Source of the DNA: Burkholderiales bacterium
GTDB taxonomy: Bacteria; Pseudomonadota; Gammaproteobacteria; Burkholderiales; SG8-41
Direction: 5' to 3'
DNA: 36,663 bases
NCBI GenBank assembly: GCA_030833315.1
Contig: JAURHM010000033.1
Coordinates: 1 to 36,663 of the forward strand
The translations under genes were made by a program, and so were the position numbers. Shown one piece after another: positions 15,407 through 24,895 of this stretch. The notes under the pieces are model-generated. The model was not told the origin of the DNA. It ran no database searches and saw only the letters and a program-made list of their open reading frames with translations. How positions within the stretch are numbered: position 1 is the first letter of the stretch; every line of letters begins with the position of its first letter.

Positions 15407-16762
15407 ATGACTATGAAACCGATGATCCGCACACTCTGCGCCTTTGCCCTGCTGTCTGTCGCCCAGCTGGCTCACGCGATCCTGCCGATTGAACACTGGC
15501 GCACTTCAACCGGCGCGAAAGTTTACTTTGTCGAAAACCGCGGCCTGCCGATTCTCGACGTATCGGTCGATGTGCCGGCGGGTTCTGCATTCGACACGCC
15601 GGCCCAATCCGGCCTGGCGGCGATGACCAACGGGCTGATGCGCCTTGGTGCTGCGGGGATGAACGAGGATGATATCGCCCGCGCGCTGGCCGACGTCGGC
15701 GCCCAGATGAGCAATCGTTTCGACAGCGACCGCGGCGGCTTGATACTGCGCACCCTGTCCGATCCGAAGCGGCGCAACCAGGCGTTGGAAGTGATGGCCG
15801 GTGTGCTGAGCGCACCCGCCTTTACAGAGTCCATTGTCGAGCGCGAGAAATCCCGTTACGTGAGCGCACTGAAAGAGGCTGATTTGACACCGGACAGCCG
15901 GGTTAACCGGGAGTTTTACCGGCTGGCTTTCGGCAAACATCCTTATTCGCTGCGTTCATCCGGCGAAGCGGATACCGTCGGCAAGCTGCAAAGCGACGAC
16001 CTGAAAGCGTTCTACCGGAAGCACTATGCCCCCGCACAGGCTGTGGTGGCGATCATGGGCGATGTCACCCGCAAGGAGGCGGAGGCGATTGCCGAGCAGT
16101 TGACCCGCGCGCTCCCGAAGTCCGACGGTCAGCGGCTGGTGATTCCCGAGGCGCCGTCTTTGCCGGCGGCGGTGACGCGGATGGTGGAGCACCCCGCCAG
16201 CCAGAGCCATATCATGATCGGCGCGCCGGGTATCCGTCGTGATGATCCGGACTATTTCACGCTGTTTGTCGGCAATTACATCCTCGGCGGTGGCGGTTTT
16301 GTGTCGCGCATCACCGAAGAAGTGCGGCAAAAGCGCGGCCTTGCTTATTCCGCCTACAGTTATTTTTCGCCCTTGCTGGCGCGCGGTCCGTTTGTCATCG
16401 GCATGCAGACGCGTCGCGATCAGGCCGGTCAGGCTCTGGCGGTGGTCAGAAGCACGCTGCGGGAGTTCATCGACAAAGGGCCGACGCCGGAAGAAGTTGT
16501 GGCGGCAAAGCAGAATATCGTCGGCGGTTTTCCGATGCGCATCGACAGCAACCGCAAGATTCACGATTATCTTGCCATGATCGGTTTTTACGGTCTGCCC
16601 GTTGATTATCTGGAAACCTTTGTCGCCAACATCGAAAGGGTGACCGCGGGCGATATCAAGGCGGCATTCGCACGTAGGGTCGATCCGGATCGCCTGGTGA
16701 CGGTGGTGGTCGGTGCCGGACACGACCAGACAGCCGCCGCGCCTGCGGCTGCCTCGCGCTGA
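15407..16762 (+). CDS. M16 family protein, non-catalytic partner
   Basis: This 451-residue secreted protein (signal peptide about residues 1-24, ending AHA) has the M16 fold but no HxxEH. The corresponding stretch is SGLAAMTNGLMRLG, so zinc binding and catalysis are lost. The C-terminal half keeps the YILGGGGFVSRITEEVRQKRGLAYS (in part) signature with the conserved Arg/Tyr used to bind substrate. Such active/inactive tandem pairs form heterodimers in several bacteria, as in mitochondrial processing peptidase. Either ATG 15407 or 15413 could be the start; 15407 lies one base after the preceding stop. Its own stop overlaps the rsmD start. Confidence 0.92.
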   Translation: MTMKPMIRTLCAFALLSVAQLAHAILPIEHWRTSTGAKVYFVENRGLPILDVSVDVPAGSAFDTPAQSGLAAMTNGLMRLGAAGMNEDDIARALADVGAQMSNRFDSDRGGLILRTLSDPKRRNQALEVMAGVLSAPAFTESIVEREKSRYVSALKEADLTPDSRVNREFYRLAFGKHPYSLRSSGEADTVGKLQSDDLKAFYRKHYAPAQAVVAIMGDVTRKEAEAIAEQLTRALPKSDGQRLVIPEAPSLPAAVTRMVEHPASQSHIMIGAPGIRRDDPDYFTLFVGNYILGGGGFVSRITEEVRQKRGLAYSAYSYFSPLLARGPFVIGMQTRRDQAGQALAVVRSTLREFIDKGPTPEEVVAAKQNIVGGFPMRIDSNRKIHDYLAMIGFYGLPVDYLETFVANIERVTAGDIKAAFARRVDPDRLVTVVVGAGHDQTAAAPAAASR

Positions 16763-17317
16763 TGCCCGCTGTGGTTTCAAAAAACTGCGAAGTGCGGATC
16801 ATCGGCGGCACCTGGCGGAGCCGGCGCATACGCTTTGCCGATCGCCCCGGCCTGCGGCCGACGCCCGATCGTGTGCGTGAAACCCTGTTTAACTGGCTGG
16901 GCCAGGATCTTCAAGGCCAGGACTGCCTGGATCTGTTTGCCGGCAGTGGTGCACTGGGCTTTGAGGCGGGCTCGCGTGGCGCCCGCCGGGTAGTTCTCGT
17001 CGAGCGCGATGCGGCGGCGGTTAGCGCATTGCTGGCGAATCGCGAACTGCTGGGGGGCGATGCGGTGGAAGTGGTGCGTGCCGATGCGCTAGAATTCATA
17101 AAGCATCATCGCGGCCGTTATGACGTGGTTTTTCTTGACCCGCCGTTTGCCGATGATTGCTGGCCGCAGCTGTTGGCGCTGCTGCCGCAATGTCTGAAAC
17201 CCGGCGCACTGGTGTACTGTGAACGCGGCGAAGCGCTGGAAGCCGGATCGGGTTGGGAAATCTTCAAGGCCGGACGTGCCGGCCAGGTCAGCCATCAACT
17301 CCTGAAAAGGGCGGAAC

Positions 17318-17328
<11 letters not shown>
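16762..17328 (+). CDS. rsmD: 16S rRNA (guanine966-N2)-methyltransferase RsmD
   Basis: RsmD (188 residues) methylates G966 of 16S rRNA in the small subunit. The sequence has the family start [13 protein letters not shown], then [15 protein letters not shown], the SAM-binding motif [24 protein letters not shown], and the catalytic DPPF in [11 protein letters not shown]. Length is usual. The start shares a base with the preceding stop (TGATG), and its end overlaps coaD by 11 bases. The rsmD-coaD pairing is widespread in bacteria and supports both assignments. Confidence 0.96.
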
Positions 17329-18083
<755 letters not shown>

Positions 18084-18101
18084 CCGGCTTTTGCCGCTGC
18101 T

Positions 18102-18938
18102 TCAGCGTTTCTGGCAGGACGGGCAGTAACAGGTTGCGCGCTGGGCCTGCTTCAATTCACGGATTGTTGCGCCGCAACGCGTGCAGGGTTCGCCGGCACG
18201 TCCGTACACCAGAAACTGGTTCTGGAAATTTCCCGCCATGCCGTCGCTGCCGACATAGTCGCGCAGCGAACTGCCGCCGGCATCAATCGCGGCTGCCAGC
18301 GTATTCTTGATGTGCTGAGCCAGCAGGTCGCAGCGCTCTCGGCTGACCCGTTGCGCGGGAGTGCGCGGATCGATACCCGAGTGAAACAGTGCCTCGTTGG
18401 CGTAAATGTTACCGACGCCGGCGACCACATGGCTGTCCATGATCACCAGCTTGATCGCCGCACTGCGGCTGCGTGTTTCCCGGTACAGCACGGCGCCGTC
18501 GAAATCCGCGGTCAGCGGTTCGGGGCCGATGGCGGCGAGGAGCTGGTGGACGAGCGGGTCAGGACCGGCCTGCCACAGCACCAGTCCGAAACGCCGCGGG
18601 TCGCGCAGCCGCACCACACGACCGTTGTCGATGACGAGATCAAAGTGATCATGTTTCTCCGGTGGGGTAGCGGTGTTCACCAGCCACAGCCGTCCCGACA
18701 TGCCGAGATGTATGATCAGGGTGCCCGCCTTGTCCTTCACCGGCTCGCAGTTGAAGAGCAGGTATTTGCCGCGGCGTGACAATCCATGGATGTGCGCACC
18801 CGCGAGCCGTTGTTCAAGGCCGCGCGGTACCGGTTGCCGCATGCCGCGGTGGCGCACAACGGCGCGTTCGATGCGTCGATGTTCGACCGCTGATGCCAGG
18901 CCGCGGCGGGTGGTTTCAACCTCAGGTAATTCTGGCAT
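18102..18938 (-). CDS. mutM: Formamidopyrimidine-DNA glycosylase MutM (Fpg)
   Basis: MutM (278 residues) removes 8-oxoguanine and formamidopyrimidines and nicks the abasic site. The N-terminus MPELPEVETTRRGL gives the catalytic Pro2 and Glu3. Lys in SRRGKYLLF is the conserved beta-clamp residue, and VVAGVGNIYANEALF is the helix-two-turn-helix signature. The C-terminus carries a four-Cys zinc finger (CTRCG...CYCPSC). On the minus strand it starts 14 bases after the DUF4340 gene, so it is probably the last gene of the gld-like ABC operon, an unusual context for a repair enzyme. Confidence 0.97.
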   Translation of the reverse strand: MPELPEVETTRRGLASAVEHRRIERAVVRHRGMRQPVPRGLEQRLAGAHIHGLSRRGKYLLFNCEPVKDKAGTLIIHLGMSGRLWLVNTATPPEKHDHFDLVIDNGRVVRLRDPRRFGLVLWQAGPDPLVHQLLAAIGPEPLTADFDGAVLYRETRSRSAAIKLVIMDSHVVAGVGNIYANEALFHSGIDPRTPAQRVSRERCDLLAQHIKNTLAAAIDAGGSSLRDYVGSDGMAGNFQNQFLVYGRAGEPCTRCGATIRELKQAQRATCYCPSCQKR

Positions 18939-18952
18939 CGTAAGTTATTGTT

Positions 18953-19819
18953 TTATTTGTATTTTTCAACGGGCCCCGGAGCCGAGCCCGGTTTATCCAG
19001 CAAACTGCGCGCCGCACCGACGAGAAAGCTGTACTGCAGACCGTTGTCGCGGCGCCATAACACCAGCTGCGGTTGCCGCTGCAGTACGCCCATCGTCAGC
19101 GTGCTGCCGTCCGTCAATGTAATGCGGATATCGCTTTGCGGCGGACGCTGGTCGTAGGGCTCTGCAGTTGCCGCTGAAGCCATGCGCCACTGATCTACAT
19201 ACCGTTGCAGCTCATCCGCGCCGGCCCCCTCGGAGGGCGGTGACAGTACCCACCGCCCGTCGTTTTTACTGACCGTGAATTCCGGCAGCGCCACCGCGAC
19301 CGGTTGTTCGTTTTCGGCGAGCAGCGCGCGACGCACCAGCGCCGTCGCATTCAGCGGCAGTCCCGCGCCGTGGCGCAGTTCAACGGCATGTATCGTATCG
19401 CCGCGCAGCACGTATTGTTCGCGGGTGACGGTATTGATGCCGCCAAACGCGTATTGCACGCCGTCGATATCGAGCACTGCCGAGGGTGGTTCAAGTTCAA
19501 AGCGCGCACGGTCGGTAGCCGGCAACTGCGCGGTCGGCTGCGCTTCGAGAATGGTCAGCATGCGCAGGATCTGGAATTCATCGGCTCGCGCCTTGAACGG
19601 CGCGGTCATCCACCATTGTTCGCTGCGCCGCTCAATGGTGATCGCGGGCCGGGCCGGACGCGTCAGGGTGATGCGCGACACCGCTGCCGGTTTGACCGCC
19701 GACAGCGGCGTCCGTGCGGCTTCTTCGCGCGACGGCGCGCGCAATGCCAGCCAGGTGAGCAGGGCGACAGCAACGAGCAGGGCGATATTGATCAGCCAGC
19801 CGTGCTTGATGGTTGCCAC
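18953..19819 (-). CDS. DUF4340 domain membrane-anchored protein
   Basis: This 288-residue protein has an N-terminal membrane helix (WLINIALLVAVALLTWLAL) and a large extracytoplasmic part. Repeats of the form ISRITLTRPARPAITIERR...WWMTAPF and LEPPSAVLDIDGVQYAFGG match DUF4340, a family of unknown function found beside GldG-like genes. I chose the GTG at 19819 (VATIKHGWLIN) because it lies 16 bases after the gldG-like stop and puts the helix at the N-terminus. Longer in-frame starts lie inside the upstream gene and add a Cys/Arg-rich tail that looks non-native. It probably works with the ABC transporter encoded just upstream. Confidence 0.8.
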   Translation of the reverse strand: MATIKHGWLINIALLVAVALLTWLALRAPSREEAARTPLSAVKPAAVSRITLTRPARPAITIERRSEQWWMTAPFKARADEFQILRMLTILEAQPTAQLPATDRARFELEPPSAVLDIDGVQYAFGGINTVTREQYVLRGDTIHAVELRHGAGLPLNATALVRRALLAENEQPVAVALPEFTVSKNDGRWVLSPPSEGAGADELQRYVDQWRMASAATAEPYDQRPPQSDIRITLTDGSTLTMGVLQRQPQLVLWRRDNGLQYSFLVGAARSLLDKPGSAPGPVEKYK

Positions 19820-19835
19820 CGTATGACGTGGCGCT

Positions 19836-21197
19836 TCAGCGCGCGTTGCGCCGGCGCCACCACACCGCGATGCCGGTAACGGCGAACAGCAGCGGCAGCG
19901 CGAACAGCACGACAAAGGCGATCAGATAAAGCTGGGTGCTGTCGATTTCAATGCGCGTGTCCGCTGCCGGCCGTGCGTCGATGGTGACCATGGCATCTTC
20001 ACCGGCAAGCCAGTTGAGCATGCCCAAACCCAGTGCCAGATTGCCGCCGTTGCCGAGAAAACTGTTGGACAGGAAATGTCCGGTGCCAACGACGATGACA
20101 CGCTGTTCGCGGTCACCGAACGTACGCTCAAAGGCGCTGGCGACGTTGACCGGGCCCGGGAAGTCGCGCGCCTTGTCGAACACCGGTTTGCCGTCCAGCT
20201 TGCCCACTTCCACCCAGCCGCGCTGGGCGACGTCGATCAGCGGGGTGACTGTCCAGCCGGCGCCGTCATCGGCGCCGATCTGGCGGGCATGCGGGAAAAG
20301 CGTGTTGTACTGCAGCGTGCCGACGACCGGGTGCCGCGCGTAATTGGTGGCGACGGCAAATACCGGCGGGCCGCTGCGCGGCGCCAGCGCAGGATCGACC
20401 ACGGTTCCCGGCGTCAGCACGAGTCCGAGTTTTTCCGCGAGCGGCTGCAGCCCGCGCAGGGGCTCGGTGTCGATAAGCCACAGCAGATTGCCGCCGCGTT
20501 CGACATAACGCAGCAGCTTGTCAATTTCCGCCGCCTGCAGTTCAACCTGCGGCTGTGTCAGTACCAGCAGCGCGGCATTTTCCGGAACTTCCTGGGCGAC
20601 CGCGAGATTAAGGCTGGAAATGCTGAAGCCTTTTTCGCGCAGGCGGTGGCCGAAGGCGCCGAGGTCGTGGTTGGCGAGCCCGTCGAGCTTGCGTTCGCCG
20701 TGACCGTCGATCCACAGCACCAGATTGTTGGCGCCACGCGCCAGACGCAGCAGTGCATTGGTGAACGATTGCTCGCTGAATTCGGCCAGCGGAATCTGCT
20801 CGATACGGCGCTGGTATTCAATGGCCAGCGCGTTCGGCGTGCGCAGGCCGGCCTCGGCGGCGAGTTTGGGTTGTTCGCGGGGATCAATCAGTTGCAGCTG
20901 CAGATCGGATTTGACGCGCTGATAGGGGCGCACCCGTTCTTCGATGATCTTGTGCACATTGCTGCCGCTGCTGTCCTGGCGCACTGCGTAGGCTTTGATG
21001 CTGACCGGACCCTGCAGCTGTTTCAGCGCGCCGATGGTGGTCGCCGACAGCGTATTGCGCGCGCCACGCGTGAGGTCGTGTTCGATGCGGTATTCGCGGG
21101 CGAAATAGGCGAGCAGCGCAACCAGCAGCGCGAGCAGCAGTACAAAGACGCCGCTTTGGGCGAGGAACTGCCAGCGCAGGCGACGGGTAATCAGCAT
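19836..21197 (-). CDS. GldG-like ABC transporter auxiliary protein
   Basis: This 453-residue protein has an N-terminal helix (about residues 12-31), a long extracytoplasmic region and a C-terminal helix (LYLIAFVVLFALPLLFAVTGIAVWWRRR in part). The middle contains GARNTLSATTIGALKQLQGPVSIKAY and VLTQPQVELQAAEIDKLLRYVERGGNLLWLID (both in part), typical of the ABC-type uncharacterised auxiliary family that includes GldG of gliding Bacteroidetes. In proteobacteria the family is common in non-gliders and the transported substrate is unknown. Its start is three bases after the gldF-like permease stop. Confidence 0.85.
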   Translation of the reverse strand: MLITRRLRWQFLAQSGVFVLLLALLVALLAYFAREYRIEHDLTRGARNTLSATTIGALKQLQGPVSIKAYAVRQDSSGSNVHKIIEERVRPYQRVKSDLQLQLIDPREQPKLAAEAGLRTPNALAIEYQRRIEQIPLAEFSEQSFTNALLRLARGANNLVLWIDGHGERKLDGLANHDLGAFGHRLREKGFSISSLNLAVAQEVPENAALLVLTQPQVELQAAEIDKLLRYVERGGNLLWLIDTEPLRGLQPLAEKLGLVLTPGTVVDPALAPRSGPPVFAVATNYARHPVVGTLQYNTLFPHARQIGADDGAGWTVTPLIDVAQRGWVEVGKLDGKPVFDKARDFPGPVNVASAFERTFGDREQRVIVVGTGHFLSNSFLGNGGNLALGLGMLNWLAGEDAMVTIDARPAADTRIEIDSTQLYLIAFVVLFALPLLFAVTGIAVWWRRRNAR

Positions 21198-21200
21198 GGT

Positions 21201-21971
21201 TCAGCCGCGCAGCCGCCGTCCGTCGAGGCGGCGGATGGCAAGGATCAGGAAGACCGCGGCAAGCAGCAGCGGACAGGCGATGGCATAGGAGTCGAGCATG
21301 CCTTTGCCCAGCGGTTCGAAATTGCGCAGCGGTGAAAACACCTGGGCGAAGGCGGCGGGAATCGGCCAGCCGCGCGCGCGCAGGCTGTCGCCCGCGGTTT
21401 CGCCCATGAACAGCATCGCCAGCAGCAGGCCGAAGGAGAGCAGCGCGGCGGCCATCGGCTGCGCCGTGAGACTGGAGGCATACAGGCTGACCGCGGCGAA
21501 GCTCGCCGTGAGCAGCAGCAGCGCCAGCGTCAGCGTTGCCAGCAAACCGATGTCGAGGCTGGTGGCGCCGGTCAGTGTCAGCGGCATGGCGAGCACCAGC
21601 AGGATGATCAGTATCAGGAACGCCATCAGTCCGGTGAATTTGCCGATGATGATTTCAGTCATCGAGATCGGGGCCGACAGCAGCAGGGACATGGTCTGGT
21701 TGCGCCGTTCCTCTGCGATCATGCGCATCGCCAGCAGCGGTACCGCGAATAGCAGCACGGCCGCTGCAGTGGCATAGGTCGGTGCTGCGACCAATTCGGT
21801 GACCCCCGGCGGGCTGGCGAGCTGCGCCAGTTGCGACTGAATCTGCAGAAAATCATCAAGACGTTTGAGGAAGCCATACCCGAGGATGACCTGCACCACC
21901 GTCAGCACCAGCCAGGCCAGCGGTGAGGTGAACAGTGCGCGCAGTTCCTTGCCGGCAATGGTGAAAATCAT
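21201..21971 (-). CDS. GldF-like ABC-2 permease
   Basis: This 256-residue integral membrane protein has six predicted helices in the ABC-2 arrangement (LAWLVLTVVQVILGYGFL, AAAVLLFAVPLLAMRMI, MAFLILIILLVLAMPL, ALLLLTASFAAVSLY, ALLSFGLLLAMLFMG and a last one near residue 235). The cytoplasmic loop MRMIAEERRNQTMSLLLSAPISMTEIIIGKF (in part) is the hallmark of GldF/NosY type permeases. Its ATG overlaps the stop of the ATPase gene by four bases. It forms the membrane channel of the transporter with the following auxiliary proteins; the substrate is unknown. Confidence 0.9.
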   Translation of the reverse strand: MIFTIAGKELRALFTSPLAWLVLTVVQVILGYGFLKRLDDFLQIQSQLAQLASPPGVTELVAAPTYATAAAVLLFAVPLLAMRMIAEERRNQTMSLLLSAPISMTEIIIGKFTGLMAFLILIILLVLAMPLTLTGATSLDIGLLATLTLALLLLTASFAAVSLYASSLTAQPMAAALLSFGLLLAMLFMGETAGDSLRARGWPIPAAFAQVFSPLRNFEPLGKGMLDSYAIACPLLLAAVFLILAIRRLDGRRLRG

Positions 21972-22924
21972 GACGGGGAACCTCCCGTGCTGTCGCCCCG
22001 GGTCAGGTGCACGAAGACATCTTCAAGGCTGGTCTGCGCCGGTGTCAGTTGGTGCAGGCCCCAGTCTTCGGCGCCGGCGCGTGCCACCAGGGTGGCAGTG
22101 GGATCGACATCAGGTGCGAAGCGGATGCGGAAACGGCCATCGCCGTCCGCATCGACGGTGGATACGCCTTCGATGCCGCGAAGCGTTTCGATCGGCGGCG
22201 CGCGGTACAGGCTGATAGTGACGGTCCGGCCGCGCTGGAATTCACGCAGGCCGGCGATGGTGTTGCTGAACACAAGCTCACCGTGGTGCAGGATCTGCAC
22301 GCGGTCGCAGACCGCTTCGACTTCGGTGAGGATGTGCGTCGACAGGATCACGCTGTGTGCGCGGCCGAGTTCGCGGATCAGCGTGCGGATGTCGAGAATC
22401 TGGTTGGGATCGAGGCCCACCGTGGGTTCGTCGAGAATGATCAGGTCGGGTTCGTGGACGATGGCCTGGGCAATACCGACGCGCTGCTGATAACCCTTGG
22501 ACAAGGTGCCGATCAGTTTGCGCGACACCTCGGTGAGACCGCAGCGCTGCATGGCGCGGCTTGCCGCGGTGTCGCAGCCGGCGCGCGGCAGGCGATGCAG
22601 ACGCGCGGCCAGCCGCAGGTATTCGACAACAGTCAATTCGCGGTACAGCGGCGGCGTTTCCGGCAGATAACCGATGCGCGTCTTGGCGGCGACCGGCTGT
22701 TCCAGCAGATCAATGCCGCAGACGCGGATTTCACCGGCGCTGGGCGCAAGATTGCCGGTGAGCATCTGCATGGTGGTTGTCTTGCCGGCGCCGTTTGGAC
22801 CGAGCAGGCCCAGCACTTCGCCCTGGCGTACTTCCAGGTCAAGTCCGCGAACCGCGGCGTGCTTGCCGTAGTGGCGTGCAAGGCCCTTTGCGCTTACGGT
22901 CAATTCAGGTGCGGGGGAAGTCAT
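21968..22924 (-). CDS. GldA-like ABC transporter ATPase
   Basis: This 318-residue ATPase has Walker A GPNGAGKTT, a Q-loop in YLPETPPLYRELTVVEYL, signature LSKGYQQRVG, Walker B LIILDEPTVGLDP and switch His in ILSTHIL. The YLPE...PLY stretch and LSKGYQQRVGIAQA are typical of the GldA/DrrA branch. The C-terminal 80 residues (GRTVTISLYRAP...) form the usual extra domain. I chose the ATG at 22924 because the fold starts soon after. A longer frame reaches back to 23038 but crosses the promoter region. It is the first gene of a minus-strand operon: ATPase, permease, GldG-like, DUF4340, mutM. Confidence 0.92.
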   Translation of the reverse strand: MTSPAPELTVSAKGLARHYGKHAAVRGLDLEVRQGEVLGLLGPNGAGKTTTMQMLTGNLAPSAGEIRVCGIDLLEQPVAAKTRIGYLPETPPLYRELTVVEYLRLAARLHRLPRAGCDTAASRAMQRCGLTEVSRKLIGTLSKGYQQRVGIAQAIVHEPDLIILDEPTVGLDPNQILDIRTLIRELGRAHSVILSTHILTEVEAVCDRVQILHHGELVFSNTIAGLREFQRGRTVTISLYRAPPIETLRGIEGVSTVDADGDGRFRIRFAPDVDPTATLVARAGAEDWGLHQLTPAQTSLEDVFVHLTRGDSTGGSPS

Positions 22925-22958
22925 CAACGGCGGGTTTGCTGCGTGGCGGTGTGTTGCC

Positions 22959-22987
22959 TTGTGGTCAGGCTGAAATATACCTAATAT
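22959..22987 (+). promoter_or_regulatory. Probable promoter for the TPR-lolB-ispE genes
   Basis: TTGTGG (22959-22964), 17-base spacer, TAATAT (22982-22987). The predicted transcript starts about 100 bases before the ATG at 23093. It overlaps the divergent promoter listed at 22974-23002. Confidence 0.55.
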
Positions 22988-23002
22988 GTGTTGCATTATG
23001 AA
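22974..23002 (-). promoter_or_regulatory. Probable promoter for the gld-like ABC operon
   Basis: On the minus strand TTCATA (23002-22997), 17-base spacer, TATATT (22979-22974), about 50 bases before the ATPase start at 22924. Its elements interleave with those of the plus-strand promoter, so polymerase could not occupy both at once. Confidence 0.5.
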
Positions 23003-23092
23003 CGGCGCAGACGCACTGCGCCACAGCCGTTTACCCACACGCTCTTTCCGGCGCCCATCTACCCGAGCCCACGCGCGTAACCCGGTTATCCG

Positions 23093-24895
23093 ATGACACT
23101 GTTTCGAATCGCAGCGCTGTCCGCCAGCCTCGCTTTGGCCGCTTGCGCCCAGGCGCCGGTGCAGACTGAATCAACTCCTCCCGTAACGGCTGCCAAGCCG
23201 CTGCCCAAAGTCGTTGCGCAGAAACCGGCGCCGACACCGGCGCCGACACCGGCACCTGCGCCGCGCGTTGCGCCGCTGCCCAATATCGAGCTGAGCGAAG
23301 CCATACTGTTCAAGCTGACCTTGGCCGAGATCGCTCTGCAGCGCAGCCAGCCGCATGTCGCCGTCCCGGCATTCCTCGAGGCGGCGCGAGAAACCCGCGA
23401 TCCCCGTCTTGCGCGCCGTGCCACCGAAGTGGCTTGGAGCGCGCGTTTCATGCCTGCGGCGCTGGATGCGGCGACCCTGTGGCTGCAACTGGATCCGGAT
23501 TCGGCGCGTGCGCGCCAGACGGTGATTGCGCTGCTGGTCAATCAGTCGCGGCTGGATGATGCCTTGCCGCACCTGCAGAAGTGGCTGGCTGCGGAGCCGG
23601 ATCGCGTCGGTGAAAATTTTCTGCAATTGTCATCGCTGGTCGCCAGTCATCAGGACAAACTGGCGATTCTCCGGCTGATGCATACGCTGGCCGCGCCTTA
23701 CCCGGCGGTGCCGGAGGCGAGTCTTGCTGTCGCGCAGGCGGCAGGGAATGCCGATGACCAGAATACCGCAGTCGCGGCGACGCGCAGGGCTCTTGAGTTG
23801 CGCCCGGGTTGGGAACTTGCCGCCTTGTTCCAGGCGCGCGCTCTGCAGCGTGGTTCGGCAGATCAGGCCATCGTGTTTCTGGAAGGATTCCTCAAGGGCA
23901 ACCCCGGCGCCCGTGATGCCCGCCTGAGTCTGGCACGGCTGCTGGTATCTGCGCGTCGCTACCCGGAAGCGCGCAAACAGTTCGAGATTCTGGTCGGCGA
24001 AGCGCCGAACAACCCTGAGATCGCGATGGCGGTGGCGACGCTGTCGCTGCAGGCCAAGGACTATGCTGCAGCAGAACTGCAACTGCGGCGCGCGCTGGAG
24101 ATCAATCCCAAGGAACCCGATGTCGTGCGCTTGTATCTCGGACAGGTCAACGAGGAACTGAAGCGCGACGATCAGGCGCTGAAGTGGTATTCCAGCGTGG
24201 CCCCCGGGAGTGAGCATTTCATCGCGGCCCAGGCGCGATACGCCGGTGTACTGGCGCGTCAGGGCAGGATGGCGGAGGCGCGAAAATATCTGCAGGACAT
24301 TGCCGCCGGCGATACGCGCCAGCGCCTGCAGCTGACGCTGGCCGAGGCCAGTTTGCTGCGCGAGGCGCATGCCTATCAGGAGGCTTTCGAGTTTCTCGGT
24401 GCGGCCGTGGCAAAAACGCCGGACGAGCCCGATCTGCTCTATGACTATGCGATGGCGGCCGAGAAGGTCGGCCGAATCGATGTGCTCGAAGCCAATCTGC
24501 GCCGCGTCATTGCGATGCGGCCGACGAATGCGCATGCCTACAATGCCCTCGGCTATTCGCTGGCGGATCGTAATGAAAGGCTGGCGGAGGCATACGTGCT
24601 GATCGAAACCGCACACAAGCTGGCGCCTGAAGATTCGTACATTCTCGACAGCCTGGGCTGGGTACTGTTCCGCCAGGGCCGGCATCAGGAAGCGCTCGGC
24701 CATCTGCAGCGTGCGCATGAAGCCCGGCCCGATGCCGAAATCTCCGCCCATCTGGGCGAAGTTCTGTGGGCGCTGGGCCGCCAGGCTGAAGCGCAAAACA
24801 TATGGGCAGAAGCGCTGCGCGGTCAGCCGAAGAATGAAGTGCTACAGAGCACCATCAAGCGACTCGCGCCGGCGATCCTGCAATCGGCGCAATGA
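23093..24895 (+). CDS. Tetratricopeptide-repeat lipoprotein
   Basis: This 600-residue protein has a lipoprotein signal with lipobox LAAC (Cys18). A Pro/Ala-rich linker follows (about residues 40-62, built on a repeated PAPTPAPT unit). After that come many TPR-like helical pairs to the C-terminus, for example DYAAAELQLRRALEINPKEPD and NAHAYNALGYSLADRNERLAEAYVLI (both in part). The last repeats, DSYILDSLGWVLFRQGRHQEALGHL (in part), are the best matched. This TPR protein sits directly before lolB in many betaproteobacteria, and its stop overlaps the lolB start. TPR proteins scaffold complexes; an outer-membrane or envelope role is likely from the lipobox, but the partner is unknown. Confidence 0.9.
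   Translation: MTLFRIAALSASLALAACAQAPVQTESTPPVTAAKPLPKVVAQKPAPTPAPTPAPAPRVAPLPNIELSEAILFKLTLAEIALQRSQPHVAVPAFLEAARETRDPRLARRATEVAWSARFMPAALDAATLWLQLDPDSARARQTVIALLVNQSRLDDALPHLQKWLAAEPDRVGENFLQLSSLVASHQDKLAILRLMHTLAAPYPAVPEASLAVAQAAGNADDQNTAVAATRRALELRPGWELAALFQARALQRGSADQAIVFLEGFLKGNPGARDARLSLARLLVSARRYPEARKQFEILVGEAPNNPEIAMAVATLSLQAKDYAAAELQLRRALEINPKEPDVVRLYLGQVNEELKRDDQALKWYSSVAPGSEHFIAAQARYAGVLARQGRMAEARKYLQDIAAGDTRQRLQLTLAEASLLREAHAYQEAFEFLGAAVAKTPDEPDLLYDYAMAAEKVGRIDVLEANLRRVIAMRPTNAHAYNALGYSLADRNERLAEAYVLIETAHKLAPEDSYILDSLGWVLFRQGRHQEALGHLQRAHEARPDAEISAHLGEVLWALGRQAEAQNIWAEALRGQPKNEVLQSTIKRLAPAILQSAQ

Noticed and set aside
20076-21335. Long plus-strand open frame (419 codons) opposite the GldG-like gene
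   Set aside because: It runs antisense to a recognisable gene, has Gln/Arg/Ala-rich low-quality sequence with no motif, and is explained by GC-rich codon use on the other strand.
22007-22984. Plus-strand open frame (325 codons) opposite the GldA-like ATPase
   Set aside because: Antisense to Walker A/B and signature motifs of the real gene.
23630-24796. Minus-strand open frame (388 codons) inside the TPR lipoprotein gene
   Set aside because: Antisense shadow of a clear TPR gene; Arg/Gln/His-rich with no recognisable motif.
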